Assembly: GCA_964035015.1 (NCBI GenBank)
Contig: OZ036005.1
Coordinates: 10,362,012 to 10,426,011, forward strand
Source of the DNA: Corallium rubrum
Taxonomy: Eukaryota; Cnidaria; Anthozoa; Scleralcyonacea; Coralliidae
Length of the DNA: 64,000 bases
Direction: 5' to 3'
Made by a program: the position numbers and the translations under genes. Of the stretch, positions 45,901 through 57,859 are shown piece by piece. The notes under the pieces were generated by a model. That model was not told the origin of the DNA and made no database searches. It saw only the letters and a program-made list of their open reading frames with translations. Numbering within the stretch: the stretch's first letter is position 1; the number at the start of each line of letters is the position of its first letter.

Positions 45901-48900
45901 GAGACTTATACTACATGAAAGAGCTTGAAATTCTCTACAACATATGTAAATTTAAAAAAATCGTATAGAATAGCGGCTGAGAAAATTGTGTTTATATCTG
46001 ACGTATATGCAATATACAAAACAACCCCCGTCAGTCGTATTAATAACACCGCGCCGCAATTTGTTTAAAGCTTGCCTGCGTCGTTCATGGGTCTATGCCA
46101 GTATGGAGACTTATACTAAATGAAAGAGCATGAAATTCTCTACAACATATGTAAATTAAAAAAAATCGTATAGAATAGCGGCTGAGAAAATTGTACTTTT
46201 TCCGATGTAATCTGAAACATTCAAGGCAACCCCGGTCCGTCGTATTAATAACACCGCGCCGCAATTTGTTTAAAGCTTGCCTGCGTCGTTCATGGGTCTA
46301 TGCCACTCTGGAGACTTATACTAAATGAAAGAGCTTGAAATTCTCTACAACATATGTAAATTTAAAAAAATCGTATAGAATAGCGGCTGAGAAAATTGTG
46401 TTTATATCTGACGTATATGCAATATACAAAACAACCCCCGTCAGTCGTATTAATAACACCGCGCCGCAATTTGTTTAAAGCTTGCCTGCGTCGTTCATGG
46501 GTCTATGCCAGTATGGAGACTTATACTAAATGAAAGAGCATGAAATTCTCTACAACATATGTAAATTAAAAAAATCGTATAGAATAGCGGCTGAGAAAAT
46601 TGTACTTTTTCCGATGTAATCTGAAACATTCAAGGCAACCCCGGTCCGTCGTATTAATAACACCGCGCCGCAATTTGTTTAAAGCTTGCCTGCGTCGTTC
46701 ATGGGTATATGCCACTCTGGTGACTTATACTAGATGAAAGAGCATGAAATTCTCTATAACATATGTAAATTTAAAAAAATCGTATAGAATAGCGGCTGAG
46801 AAAATTGTACTTTTTCCGATGTAATCTGAAACATGCAAGGCAACCCCCGTCAGTCGTATTAATAACACCGCGCCGCAATTTGTTTAAAGCTTTCCTGCGT
46901 CGTTCATGGGTCTATGCCACTCTGGAAACTTACACTACATGAAAGAGCATCAAATTCTCTACGACATATGTAAATTTTAAAAAATCGTATAGAATAGCGG
47001 CTGAGAAAACTGTACTTTTTCCGATGTAATCTGAAACATTCAAGGCAACCCCCGTCCGTCGTATTAATAACACCGCGCCGCAATTTGTTTAAAGCTTCCC
47101 TGCGTCGTTCATGGGTCTATGCCACTATGGAGACTTATACTAGATGAAAGAGCATGAAATTCTCTACAACATATGTAAATTAAAAAAAATCGTATAGAAT
47201 AGCGGCTGAGAAAATTGTACTTTTTCCGATGTAATCTGAAACATTCAAGGCAGCCCACGTCAGTCGTATTAATAACACCGGGCCGCAATTTGTTTAAAGC
47301 TTGCCTGCGTCGTTTATGGGTCTATGCCACTCTGGAGACTTACACTACATGAAAGAGCATGAAATTCTCTACAACATATGTAAATTTAAAAAAATCGTAT
47401 AGAATAGCGGCTGAGAAAATTGTACTTTTTCCGATGTAATCTGAAACATTCAAGGCAACCCCGGTCCGTCGTATTAATAACACCGCGCCGCAATTTGTTT
47501 AAAGCTTGCCTGCGTCGTTCATGGGTCTATGCCACTCTGGTGACTTATACTAGATGAAAGAGCATGAAATTCTCTATAACATATGTAAATTTAAAAAAAT
47601 CGTATAGAATAGCGGCTGAGAAAATTGTACTTTTTCCGATGTAATCTGAAACATTCAAGGCAACCCACGTCAGTCGTATTAATAACACCGCGCCGCAATT
47701 TGTTTAAAGCTTGCCTGCGTCGTTCATGGGTCTATGCCACTCTGAAAACTTATACTAGATGAAAGAGCATGAAATTCTCTACAACATATGTAAATTTAAA
47801 AAAATCGTATGGAATAGCGGCTGAGAAAATTGTGTTTATATCTGATGTATATGCAATATACAACTGTCAACACAAGCCCCGTCAGTCGTATTAATTACGT
47901 ACACCAGGCCGCAATTTGTTTAAAGCCTGCCTGCGTCGTTCCTGGGTCTATGCCACTCTGGAGACTTATACTGCAAATTTAAAAAAATCGTATAGAATAG
48001 CGGCTGAGAAAATTGTACTTTTTCCGATGTAATCTGAAACATTCAAGGCAACACCCGTCAGTCGTATTAATATCACCGCGCCGCAATTTGTTTAAAGCTT
48101 GCCTGCGTCGTTCATGGGTTTATGCCACTCTGGTAACTTATACTAGATGAAAGAGCATGAAATTCTCTACAACATATGTAAATTTTAAAAAATCGTATAG
48201 AATAGCAGCTGAGAAAATTGTACTTTTTCCCATGTAATCTGAAACATTCAAGGCAACCCATGTCAGTCGTATTAATAACACCGCGCCGCAATTTGTTTAA
48301 AGCTTTCCTGCGTCGTTCATGGGTCTATGCCACTCTGGAAACTTATACTAGATGAAAGAGCATGAAATTCTCTACAACATATGTAAATTTTAAAAAATCG
48401 TACAGAATAGCGGCTGAGAAAATTGTGTTTATATCTGATGTATATGCAATATACAAAACAACCCCCGTCAGTCGTATTAATAACACGGCGCCGCAATTTG
48501 GTTAAAGCTTGCCTGCGTCGTTCATGGGTCTATGCCACTCTGGAGACTTATACTACATGAAAGAGCTTGAAATTCTCTACAACATATGTAAATTTAAAAA
48601 AGTCGTATAGAATAGCGGCTGAGAAAATTGTACTTTTTCCGATGTAATCTGAAACATTCAAGGCAAGCCCCGTCAGTCGTATTAATAACATCGCGCCGCA
48701 ATTTGTTTAAAGCTTGCCTGCGTCGTTCATGGGTCTATGCCACTCTGGGAACTTATACTAGATGAAAGAGCATGAAATTCTCTACAACATATGTAAATTT
48801 TAAAAAATCGTATAGAATAGCGGCTGAGAAAATTGTGTTTATATCTGATGTATATGCAATATACAACTGTCAACACAAGCCCCGTCAGTCGTATTAATTA

Positions 48901-49690
48901 CGTACACCGCGCAGCAATTTGTTTAAAGCTTGCCTGTGTCGTTCATGGGTCTATTCCACTCTGGAGACTTACACTACATGAAAGAGTTTGAAATTCTCTA
49001 CAACATATGTAAATTAAAAAAAATCGTATAGAATAGCGGCTGAGAAAATTGTGTTTATATCTGATGTATATGCAATATACAACTGTCAACACAAGCCCCG
49101 TCAGTCGTATTAATTACGTACACCGCGCCGCAATTTGTTTAATTAAAGCCTGCCTGCGTCGTTCATGGGTCTATGCCACTCTGGAGACTTACACTAGATG
49201 AAAGAGCATGAAATTCTCTACAGTATATGTAAATTTTAGAAGATCGTATAGAATAGCAGCTGAGAAAATTGTGTTTATAATCTGATGTGTATGCAATATA
49301 CAACACAATCCCGTCAGTCGTATTAATACCGCTGCGCCGCAATTTGTTTAAAGCTTGCCTACGTCGTCCATGGGTCTTTGCTACTCTGGAGACTTATACT
49401 AGATGAAAGAGCATGAAATTCTCTACAGTATATGTAAATTTTAGAAGATCGTATAGAATAGCAGCTGAGAAAATTGTGTTTATAATCTGATGTGTATGCA
49501 ATATACAACACAACCCCGTCAGTCGTATTAATACCGCTGCGCCGCAATTTGTTTAAAGCTTGCCTACGTCGTCCATGGGTCTTTGCTACTCTGGAGACTT
49601 ATACTAGATGAAAGAGCATGAAATTCTGTACAAGATATGTTAATTTGAAGAAATCCTATAGAATAGCGCCTGAGAAAATTGTGTATTTGT
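42986..49690 (-). repeat. ~207-bp satellite array, right arm (about 32 monomers, inverted)
   Basis: Same monomer as the left arm in reverse complement. A truncated monomer (ACTTATACTGCAAATTTAAA) occurs at 45327 and again at 47966, and the surrounding monomers match too, giving a higher-order block of about 2.64 kb. A second block recurs at about 2.03 kb (43441 and 45478). The last two monomers (49240-49600) are nearly identical to each other. Confidence 0.95.
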
Positions 49691-49837
49691 ATGATATTCT
49701 GTTATAGCGACCACCTGATGAATATGGAGATAACTTCGCAATCACATGCGATAATTGAATCGACGGCTGAATCGAAGGCCGAATCGAAGGCTTGAATCGA
49801 AGGCTGAATGTGGTGCATACTTCACAGCGGTTATTAA

Positions 49838-50560
49838 GAATCTCATTGAAATATACAAGTCAAATATAAACGAACGGTGCAAAATATTAAAGAGAACTAC
49901 CTTCACTAAAAGAAGCCGTAAATACGAAGAAATTCCGACACGGCTCTATTGCCAAGCTCTGAAGCGAACTCGCAAATTTTAATGTATTTTGCCCCACCGA
50001 GTAAACGCGGCGATGATCCACACTCGACAAGGACATTCTTCGAACAGAATCTACCACAATCAGAGTTGTTCCAAAGTCAAACGAGTCAATACGAGACAGA
50101 ATCAAAAACGAAAGGAAAATTATATTCCAAACAACTGTCGATGATCTCGTGTCCAACTCCCAAACCGCGAACTTAAACGCATGCGCTTTAGAAAGAACAC
50201 CAAAGAATCTTGGTGTTCCGGTTTTGGATTCTCCCAGAGCCTTTTCCGCGCGCCAGCACGGGAGAGGCTCTGGGGACGAGAATGGGTGATCTCCAGAGGG
50301 TGGACAAGCCGCGCAAAGCATCATGGTCAGCTGGCTTTCATTTTTGCGTGGGTGTCTCACTCTACCTCTGACCTCAGACGAGGAATGAACTCTGCCCGGT
50401 GGACTAGATGCGCAAAAACGTTTGAAAACTCGTCACAGTTGATCCAAAATTGATAAATCTGATGGTCAGCAAAATACGAGAACAATTCGTGGTTTTCATG
50501 GACAATTAATATGATCAGATTGTGCTTTATTTGGCGTATATTCGTGAGAATGGCGTTAAT
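49838..50560. other. No confident gene
   Basis: ORFs of 75 to 157 codons overlap on both strands (49887-50453). None shows a recognised domain, and the part after 50220 is the dispersed repeat that recurs at 39156. A decayed coding segment on the plus strand (49870-50175; Lys/Arg- and Ser/Gln-rich) is possible. Confidence 0.3.
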
Positions 50561-50716
50561 ATGGCGGATTGGCATTCATTCGGATTCTACGCATTTTATG
50601 TTACCGAAATAGTGGAACAAATCAGAAACGAATTAGATATTTACAACGAAGAAGGATTTGGTTGTGCTGTGCAACGTGTGATTCGTTACAACTGGAGAAA
50701 AGACAGAAAAGCATGA
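50561..50716 (+). CDS. Possible small coding exon (51 codons)
   Basis: AATATGGCGG gives a good start context. The product begins MADWHSFGFYAFYVTEIVEQ and ends in a basic RKDRKA followed by a stop; a donor-like GAGGTGAGA lies 2 bp beyond. The mix of aromatic, acidic and basic residues looks coding-like, but no family is recognised. It could equally be an alternative first exon. Confidence 0.25.
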   Translation: MADWHSFGFYAFYVTEIVEQIRNELDIYNEEGFGCAVQRVIRYNWRKDRKA

Positions 50717-52445
50717 GGTGAGAAATCAACTTGTTTTTAAAGTGGTTAATGATTTCCCTCTCAAATTCTTCCCATTCTAACCTTATGATGCATTTTCCGT
50801 GGTTTAATGTTTTGCATTCTGCAGTATTACTGTAAACTTCTAATCGTTGTGTGTAGCAATTATCTGGATAAACTAGATAATCTAGACAATTGCTGATAGA
50901 TACAACTATCATGCTTGGGGGGAGGGGGGGGGGGGGGGGGTGTCAATTTTTTAACACAAACACTCTTGTTTCCTTTACTTACTGCGTATCCCAAATTTAA
51001 TAAAATTGTGAATAAAGCTAGCTTAAAATTTATTATTCAATAACAATCTTGTATTTTTCTTTGTATTAAGGTAAAATCAAGATAATTTATTGGATTGCCT
51101 CCTGCTCAGCCTCCAGAATCTATTGATAAATTTGGTATATAATTGGTCAAATGTTCAAATATTTCTATTTTATCAAATAAAGTGTATTTCCTGTATCCTC
51201 AATGTATATGTAAATAAGGAACTTGAATAAAATTAAAATGTTTTATCTCAATATTGATCTTGGTTACTTCTAAAGTGCTACTGTATTGACACTGATACAG
51301 GTATTCAATCAGGGGCATTGTTAACATTTTGACATTGGTCCAACATTTTTCAGTGATGCACCCCCCTGTCTGCCAAGAAAATGTCAACTTTGGCACATTT
51401 AGAGGGCATCAGAAAAGTTACTGTACTAGAAGTTACTACCGCAAGTGAAGTGCTGCCTCGAAAGGGGCAAAAACCTTTAGCCTACTCCACAGGCAAATAT
51501 CTGCAGTCTGTGACCAATGTGACACCCCTCTTGCCCACTCCACCCAAGATTACCCACACCACCCAAGATTGCTCACACCACTCAAGACTGCCCCCTCTAC
51601 CCAAGATTACCCACACCACCCAAGATTTCCCACTTCACCCAAGATTGCCCATTCCATCCAATTTTTTCTCACCTCTTCACCATAAGAGCCCACAGAGTTG
51701 CCTTTCGAAGAAGACTGGGAAGTCCAAAAATGTAATATTAATTACAATAGCCAGAGTATTCACACATCTCTTCTATATTTTTTAATTATAAGATTTTTAA
51801 TTATAAGATTGAATTATAAGATTACAACAAGGGTTTTGACAGGATATACACATAATTAAATAATTGTCAATGCAATTCCAAGTGCTTAATATGTTTTGAC
51901 AAATCAAGAGCTTTAATAAAATTATACAGCAATGTACCATTGAGCCCATCACATTATTTTGTAGAATTCGTATAAGTCAAAATAAACACACGCAGATAGT
52001 AGCGTCTGATCAGAATGCTGATCAGTGTAAAATGCAAACACAAATACACAATGAACCCACACCAATATACACCTAAAAATAGAAGAAAACAACTGAAATC
52101 TCCTACAAAGAAACAGAGTTGTCAGTTGTAGAAATTGATATCTTACCTCGACAAGATAAACTCTCCCCACCGAAATTGTAAGACAGTTCACAAGTGTGTT
52201 CAGAGGTTAGAGAACAAGAACGATTCATTGCCAATTTAGAAAATCCATCGCCGTCGTGGTGTTTACAAACTTCAAACGTGCATGCAATTTGTAAGAGCAA
52301 ATCCTTCTGGCGTATGTGATGTAAGTTGTAGAAAGAAACTTTTACGTCACAAAACGTCATAAAATGGTCAACATACAAATAAATAAACCGAGTCATCTTC
52401 GGAACAATCATCGGGATTCGGATTTTTGTACTCGGATTTTTCAAA
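50717..52445. other. No gene seen; minisatellite and G run
   Basis: A G run at 50917-50940. A CCAAGATTACCCACACCACC-type minisatellite (about six units) at 51535-51662 makes the 134-codon ORF over it unreliable. A TTATAAGATT triplication is near 51784-51820. Confidence 0.45.
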
Positions 52446-52525
52446 ATGGCGGCCACAATTTCAATCCAAGGAGTGAGCGAGTGGCAAAAATTCTGCGAAG
52501 ACAATAGACGCCTCAATGAAGAACA
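52446..52525 (+). other. Host-like first-exon fragment with splice donor
   Basis: ATGGCGGCC start, about 80 bp coding, then donor CAAA|GTAAGA. The sequence also exists inverted at about 56526-56596 with short deletions (28 bp missing) that disrupt the frame, so this locus is the better preserved of two copies. Function unknown. Confidence 0.5.
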
Positions 52526-53621
52526 AAGTAAGAATGCCCTAATTAGCATGGTGCATAGCTGGTCTAAAGCGACTGACGGAAGTGGTGCAGATGTCAGAGT
52601 ATTTGCTCTGGACTATAAGAAAGCTTTTGATTTCATAGACCACAATTTGTTAATTTCCAAACTTCGTGGTTATGAAATCAACCCTCGCATCATAAATTGG
52701 ATATTAGATTTCCTAAAAAATAGGAAACAAAGAGTGAAGTTGGGTCGAGACTGTTACTCCGAATGGGGTACAGTACCAGCAGGAGTTCCCCAAGGAACAA
52801 AACTTGGACCCTGGCTTTTCGTAGTCATGATCAACGATCTTGAAGCGCCTTCAGCAAATGATCTGCTAAAATACGTCGACGACTCCACATTTTATGAAGT
52901 CATCAAAAAGGGTGAATCAAGCACGGCACAGATACCAATGAATGAGATCCAACAATGGTCAAACACAAACAAGTTCCAGCTACATCCAACAAAATCCAAA
53001 GAACTGTGTATCTCCTTCACCCGTATAAAACGGCATCACATCCCAGTCACTATTGGAAATAATTCAGTCGAACTTGTTAAATCAATAAAGATTCTAGGAG
53101 TAACGGTTCAAGACGATCTTAAGTGGAACTTACACGTTGATACTTCGATAAAAAAAGCAGCAAAGAGATTATATTTTTTGGTTAAACTGAAACGCGCAAA
53201 TGTTCCAGTTAAGCAACTAACAAACTTTTATGTTGCATGCATAAGAACTGTTCTATTATACGCTTGTCAAGTGTTTCACCACAGCCTACCTGAATATCTT
53301 AGTATAAATATGGAACGAATCCAAAAGAGAGCCATGCGGATCATACATGGTTATGACACACCTTACGAACAAGCCTTAGCGACCTCTAGAATTCCCAGTC
53401 TATCTCAACGTAGGGATGAACTTTGCTCCACCCTTTTCGACAAAATTGTCGTGCAACAAGAAGAACAACTATATAAGTATCTACAGCCAAATACTAGAGA
53501 AGATAAAGTGAACCTCCGAAGAAAGCGTCCCTTCGTGATCCCACGTTGCAAAACGAATAGATTTAAAAATACATTTTTGAACGCAAGTGCTATAAACTAC
53601 AACAAGATTCATTCCTTGTAA
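52446..53621 (+). pseudogene. Chimeric ORF: captured host-type exon start fused in frame to a 5'-truncated LINE reverse transcriptase
   Basis: Residues 1-27 (MAATISIQGVSEWQK... to LNEEQ) come from a host-like first exon whose donor AAA|GTAAGA is read through as Ser-Lys. From residue 30 the sequence is a LINE reverse transcriptase: motif A LDYKKAFD (D56), motif B GVPQGTKLGP (113-122), motif C YVDD (143-146), then a thumb and the C-terminal RFKNTFL...INYN common to CR1/L2-type LINEs. The endonuclease, ORF1 and the first fingers motifs are missing. All catalytic aspartates remain and no stop interrupts the fragment. The pre-insertion state is visible in the inverted copy at 56448-56606. Confidence 0.85.
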
Positions 53622-53765
53622 ATAACTGTATATAACTACGAATTTTTAGATGTAAATTTATACTACAAACTAATTATTTTGTAAACCTTTGTAATTCAGC
53701 TTTTGCTGCAAATAAGGCTTTTAAATAAACCAATCTATCAATATCAATATCCATCAATATCAATT
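52529..53765 (+). mobile_element. 5'-truncated CR1/L2-type LINE insertion
   Basis: Left boundary at GTAAGAA|TGCCC and right boundary at ATCAATATCAAT|TTGTAAGAG, both fixed by comparison with the empty inverted copy (GTAAGAATTTGTAAGAG). The TSD is 0-3 bp. The 3' end is a short ATCAATATC repeat instead of poly(A), as in CR1/L2-like LINEs. About 1.24 kb of what is usually a 4-6 kb element. Confidence 0.8.
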
Positions 53766-55201
53766 TGTAAGAGTAATAAGATTTAAGACTCTAAAGTTTT
53801 TATTTTATTAAGAATCGTGGTGCAAATTTAATAAAATGCTTCTAGTAATCTAGACAAATCACGAATTTCCCAATTTCCCATCAATTTACTGAGAAATCAC
53901 GTTTTTCTCTACAAAATCTCAACAAGTTTTCAAAAAAGTGGGGGGTGTCACACCCAACACACCTCCCGCACGCTACGCCCCTGTATATATGATATGATAT
54001 GATATAAAATACATGATATATGATAGATACATGATATATCATATATTTGTGATATATGATATGATGTGATTATTGATATATGATATAATATATGTACTTT
54101 CTGTCATTTTAATAAGTTCAAGTATTTTAAAGAATACATAATTACTCTGGTATGAAATCTATACCTACTGATGGGGCCAAGGAAAATTTGAATGACCTCA
54201 TTTTGAAGTAATTTTTTTTTTTAATTTCTTACATGAAAATGGTTTATAAGAGCTAATTTATAAGGATACAAAAGAATATTAATTTAACAAGCCATTTACA
54301 AATAAGGTTTATACTTGTACATGTAGAGGTGAAATTTTCAACTGGCTCAATGAGATGTTTGGACCACAGCCTTTGGCACACAGGATATAAAGTATTTATT
54401 TTTGTTAATGAAAAATAAGTTTCCTTCTATTCAATTGACATCTTATGTTGCATGAAGACAGTTTTTTATGAATTATGTCTCAACTATTATCCTATAAAGA
54501 GCCTGTTCACGTGAGACCGAGTTATACAGTATCTCAGGGGTTGGGATAACTAATTGGAAAACTCTGTTTCACATCTAACATCTGTATGCTACTTAATGCT
54601 TTACCCCAAGTTATCCCAGCTAAGTTATCCCCCCCCCCCCCTAAGATGACTCAATAAACATATTTGAAAGCACAATCTCACCTATTCTATTCTACAACTC
54701 AGATATATCATTGGGGTGCATTCACAAATAATAACTTTAATAAATGGGACCAATAACCAATAGAGAAAGTACACCTAAAATTCTGTAAATAGAGGATGAA
54801 TACCACTTTGCACTATCTTGTAAATACTATGAGCAAGATAGAAACAATCAAAATGATATCTTACAAAATGATTTTTGTATAAATTTGCATTATCAAGCTG
54901 AAAATGAATTGCTACATATAATGTCATCTAATGATACAAAATTAATGAATATATATATTTTTTCATTATTTTATTGTGTTTTGTGAAGAGATATCATTGC
55001 CTTGAAACCAGGAATGCTTCAAATGTGTAACTCACACACAGCCACTACCAACAGCAATGCCAAATGGAAATTACCTGCAGTTGTTGGTTACTGTCTGGTA
55101 TTATACTTATACTCAATTTTTATTGATCTCTATATTGATATTATTAATTTATCATACAGTAAATATAATCCAGTCTTGGGTTTGGGGGGGGGGGGGGGGT
55201 G
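53766..55201. other. No gene seen
   Basis: Starts with the intronic remnant shared with the inverted copy (to about 53857). GATATATGATATGAT-type repeats occur at 53986-54095. An element-like GTTCACGTGAGACCGAG is at 54507, and a C run at 54629-54640. Confidence 0.45.
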
Positions 55202-55490
55202 AGAACCTCGATCTCCTAGGGAGGATCTGGCATGCCCCCTGGAAAATTTTGGATTTCTAGGGTCTCGGAAACACTATTTCCTGCATTTTGAGGTAAGTAT
55301 TTAAGAATAATCTGAAAGCAATAAATTACACTATTTTGTTGAAATCAAACCAGAACATAGAATGATACACGTCAGAATATCTTTAGATTTATTTATAAAC
55401 AAGTCGTAAATGTAAAAACAGGTTGGAAGCATTTTGTATAGACCATTAGTATTGTAATTTATAGCATATGCATGCCTGCAATATATAACA
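55202..55490 (+). repeat. Dispersed repeat family G, copy 2
   Basis: See the copy at 31515-31815; close match across the whole length, preceded by a 17-bp G run at 55183-55199. Confidence 0.75.
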
Positions 55491-55838
55491 CATTACTATC
55501 TACTCACTTGGAAAACAACTGTAACCCCCCCCACCCCCCATACAAGATTCTCCACAGATTTAAACATTTTACGAGGACGGTCTCAGAGACCATTGGGGGT
55601 GGGGGGTGATGCCCCCCTCACCTCCCCCCCTGGCTATGCCACTGATGTAATCTATGTATTCTATGTATTGTAATGTAATTTATATATTATGTTACCATTA
55701 TAATAGTTGCTTTAGCAATACCATGTAATAACTAGGTCATTCTAATAAAGCCATGTTTTACCATTACGAGTTGGAGTCATGGAGGGTTATATGGCAGGGC
55801 TATATGGGGGCAGGGGCACATGTCCACCCCACTTTGTT

Positions 55839-55842
<4 letters not shown>
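55491..55842. other. No gene seen
   Basis: C-rich and G-rich tracts at 55526-55541 and 55596-55632, and a CTGGCTATGCCACTG terminus typical of hAT-like ends near 55630, without an identified partner. Confidence 0.35.

Positions 55843-55918
<76 letters not shown>
55843..55918. repeat. (AT)n microsatellite
   Basis: About 37 units. Confidence 0.97.
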
Positions 55919-55919
<1 letters not shown>

Positions 55920-56221
55920 ACAAATATAAGTAACAGATGAGTTACAAATATGACTTTGGATGTGAGAGTGCTCAATACCATTGCAGGTAGAGCGAAATAT
56001 AATTAGTTTGAGTACAGGAGTCACAACTCTGAGTTTCATGCTATATGCAATCTTCAGGCATATAATTAGCATATAATTATATATATTTAAAAAGGTAAAT
56101 GTTTAGAGCATTTTGTGTTTTTTAGACCAGTTTAAATAGGGCGATCCTTTACCATAAACACAAAGGCCTATGTCTAGTAAGAGCATAAATCTTAAATGGC
56201 TTCGAAGGCCCTTCGTCTATA

Positions 56222-56342
56222 TAACTACAGATGGTACCGTTTCGGCCTTTTGGGCCTCATCAGTGTAGTGCTGATGAGCAGGATGACGGTAACTCCTATT
56301 TACAGTCACCTTTGGGGCCTCACAAATTGTGGGACATCAAAA

Positions 56343-56344
<2 letters not shown>
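56222..56344 (-). mobile_element. Truncated retrozyme, family 2
   Basis: About half a unit of the family-2 retrozyme, ending ATCAAAACC directly at an (AT)n tract. It differs from the 29977 copies at several sites (CAGATGG, CCTTTTGGG, GATGACGG), so it is an older or separate lineage. Confidence 0.85.
56225..56268 (-). ncRNA. Hammerhead ribozyme, type I (family 2, variant)
   Basis: Minus strand: CTACA, CUGAUGA, stem II GGCCC-AAAA-GGCC, GAA, ACGGTACCAT, C, TGTAG. The core is intact; helix III has one change that breaks the perfect palindrome (ACCAT instead of ACCGT), which may weaken dimer pairing. Confidence 0.85.
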
Positions 56345-56391
<47 letters not shown>

Positions 56392-56447
56392 AATAAAATA
56401 ATAATAATAATATAATAATAAATAATAATATTATTATATATATAATT
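56345..56447. repeat. (AT)n followed by (AAT)n
   Basis: (AT)n to about 56376, then (AAT)n with interruptions to about 56440. Confidence 0.95.
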
Positions 56448-56606
56448 CGTCTAGACTGCTACAAGCATTTTACTAAATTTGAACCACGATTCTTAACAAA
56501 ATAAAAACTTTAGAGTCTTAAATCTTATTACTCTTACAAATTCTTACTTTGTTCTTCGTTGAGTTTTTGCCACTCCTTGGATTGAAATTGTGGCCGCCAT
56601 TTTGAA
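56448..56606 (-). repeat. Inverted, LINE-free copy of the exon/intron segment at 52436-53857
   Basis: On the minus strand: TTTTTCAAAATGGCGGCCAC, the shortened exon, AACAAAGTAAGAATTTGTAA, then AGACTCTAAAGTTTTTATTT and a homologous intronic tail. It proves where the LINE entered the other copy. Confidence 0.85.
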
Positions 56607-57316
56607 AAATCAACCCATGTCAAGATTAGTGAGCTGCCTCGCTAACGCTCGGCAGCAATTAAGGTAGACATGTGAATGAACTATAAGACAGACAAAGTCC
56701 AGCCCAAGGGTGTCTGTCTTAGAGGCATAGTTCACTGTTTAACAGTATGTACATGCACTAGCACTCAAAAGCAGAGGGATGAATAATATCCAGGCATTTA
56801 ATTAGGTTTTGAGACCCAGCATTTGGATTGTATAATAATATGCAAGATAATACTTCTGTGTTAAAATTTTATTAGTTATGTCCACAATTATATTTATGCA
56901 TTGCCTTATGTAATTATACAACATGACAACATGCAAAACTTCAAACTACATATTATTTGAATGTTATTTAGTAAAAGAGAATCCATCAATTTATCATTGT
57001 AAAAATCCTGTTCAGATTGGTGCTCGTGCCCGGGCACTCAGTCTGAACACCACCAAAGTAAAGTTATTCCAACACTGACATCTGTACTGTATATCTTCAC
57101 TTCCTGTAAAAAATAGGATGTGAGATAGACTTATTAACCCTTTCATGTCTTAAGAGTCGACTGTACAGCCAATGCCTAACTATTGTATTCACTGCATGGG
57201 TGTACAAACCAATGGGTGGACATGCCACCACCCCAAACCCAACCCCACCCCCCACTTGGTTAGAGTCCCCCTTTTGCAACTAGAAAGCTCTTCATCAGAA
57301 GACATGTGCCTCGCCC

Positions 57317-57347
<31 letters not shown>

Positions 57348-57859
57348 GCATTTTTGTAACACAACCCCCCCCCCCCCCCCCCCCTCAAAAAAATAAATAA
57401 ATAAATGCCATCTCCTAGCGTCCAAAGACAACCCTAGACAAGATATTATTTATATCAAATATTTTTTTCAAGATTTCTTTCGTTTTAACTCAGAGTAATT
57501 AAAAAGGTTTTGAACATATACCGACTCCAATCCACTAAACCGGTAACTGATGCGAATCTCCTATTGTTAAACTTTTCTTTGCTTTTGTCACAACAAACAC
57601 TGCCAATTTGTTTTTACTCAAAGCGTTTACTTTCTCCTGGTTTTCTCGTTCGGTTTCTTAATTTTTTCGTTGTTGATAAAAAATAACAATCATCATTCGT
57701 TTTTTTTAGATTCGTAAAGAACCGTTTGTTTAAAAATGTATTCATTGTTCTCTCTTGAGTTAAGTAGAATATACCATGCACTGCAGAATTCTTCACTGGC
57801 TTTGAACAGTTTCAGGACATATCCTAGTTTTCCAGTTACATTTCGGTCGGCTTCACCTT
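56607..57859. other. No gene seen; two short hairpins
   Basis: A hairpin at 56660-56735 (arms GAACTATAAGACAGACA) and another at 57006-57052 (arms TGTTCAGA.TGGTG; apex GTGCCCGGGCAC). (AT)n at 57321-57347, a C run at 57366-57384 and short AT microsatellites. CTTCATCAG at 57291 lacks a matching GAAA and was not called a ribozyme. Confidence 0.45.

Larger units (their letters stand above)
39507..49837. mobile_element. 10.3-kb foldback element with satellite-built arms and TTAA ends
   Basis: TTAA at 39507-39510 and 49834-49837 encloses near-identical inverted ends: ACTGTGAAGTATGCACCACA, then four CTTCGATTCAG-type words, then TATCTCCATATTCATCAGGT, continuing for more than 240 bp into the satellite. 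Left arm: about 10 direct monomers (39680-41890). Central loop: 41891-42985. Right arm: about 32 inverted monomers (42986-49690). The TTAA flanks suggest piggyBac/Kolobok-type mobilisation. No transposase is visible in the loop. The ORFs across monomers are incidental. Confidence 0.8.

Noticed and set aside
39680-49690. CRISPR-like regular repeats
   Set aside because: Monomers are ~207 bp with no unique spacers, in a eukaryotic context; it is a satellite.
39156-50283. Inverted 50-bp repeats as the outer TIRs of the foldback element
   Set aside because: Sequence between them and the TTAA ends differs in length and content on the two sides, so they are probably independent insertions.
49887-50360. 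157-codon minus-strand ORF
   Set aside because: Includes a dispersed repeat and has competing ORFs on the other strand; no domain recognised.
51381-51785. 134-codon ORF
   Set aside because: Most of it is a CCAAGATTACCCACACC-type minisatellite; composition Pro/His/Thr is repeat-driven.
57285-57310. Another hammerhead core (CTGATGA on the minus strand)
   Set aside because: No GAAA after a pairing stem II; no cleavage triplet.
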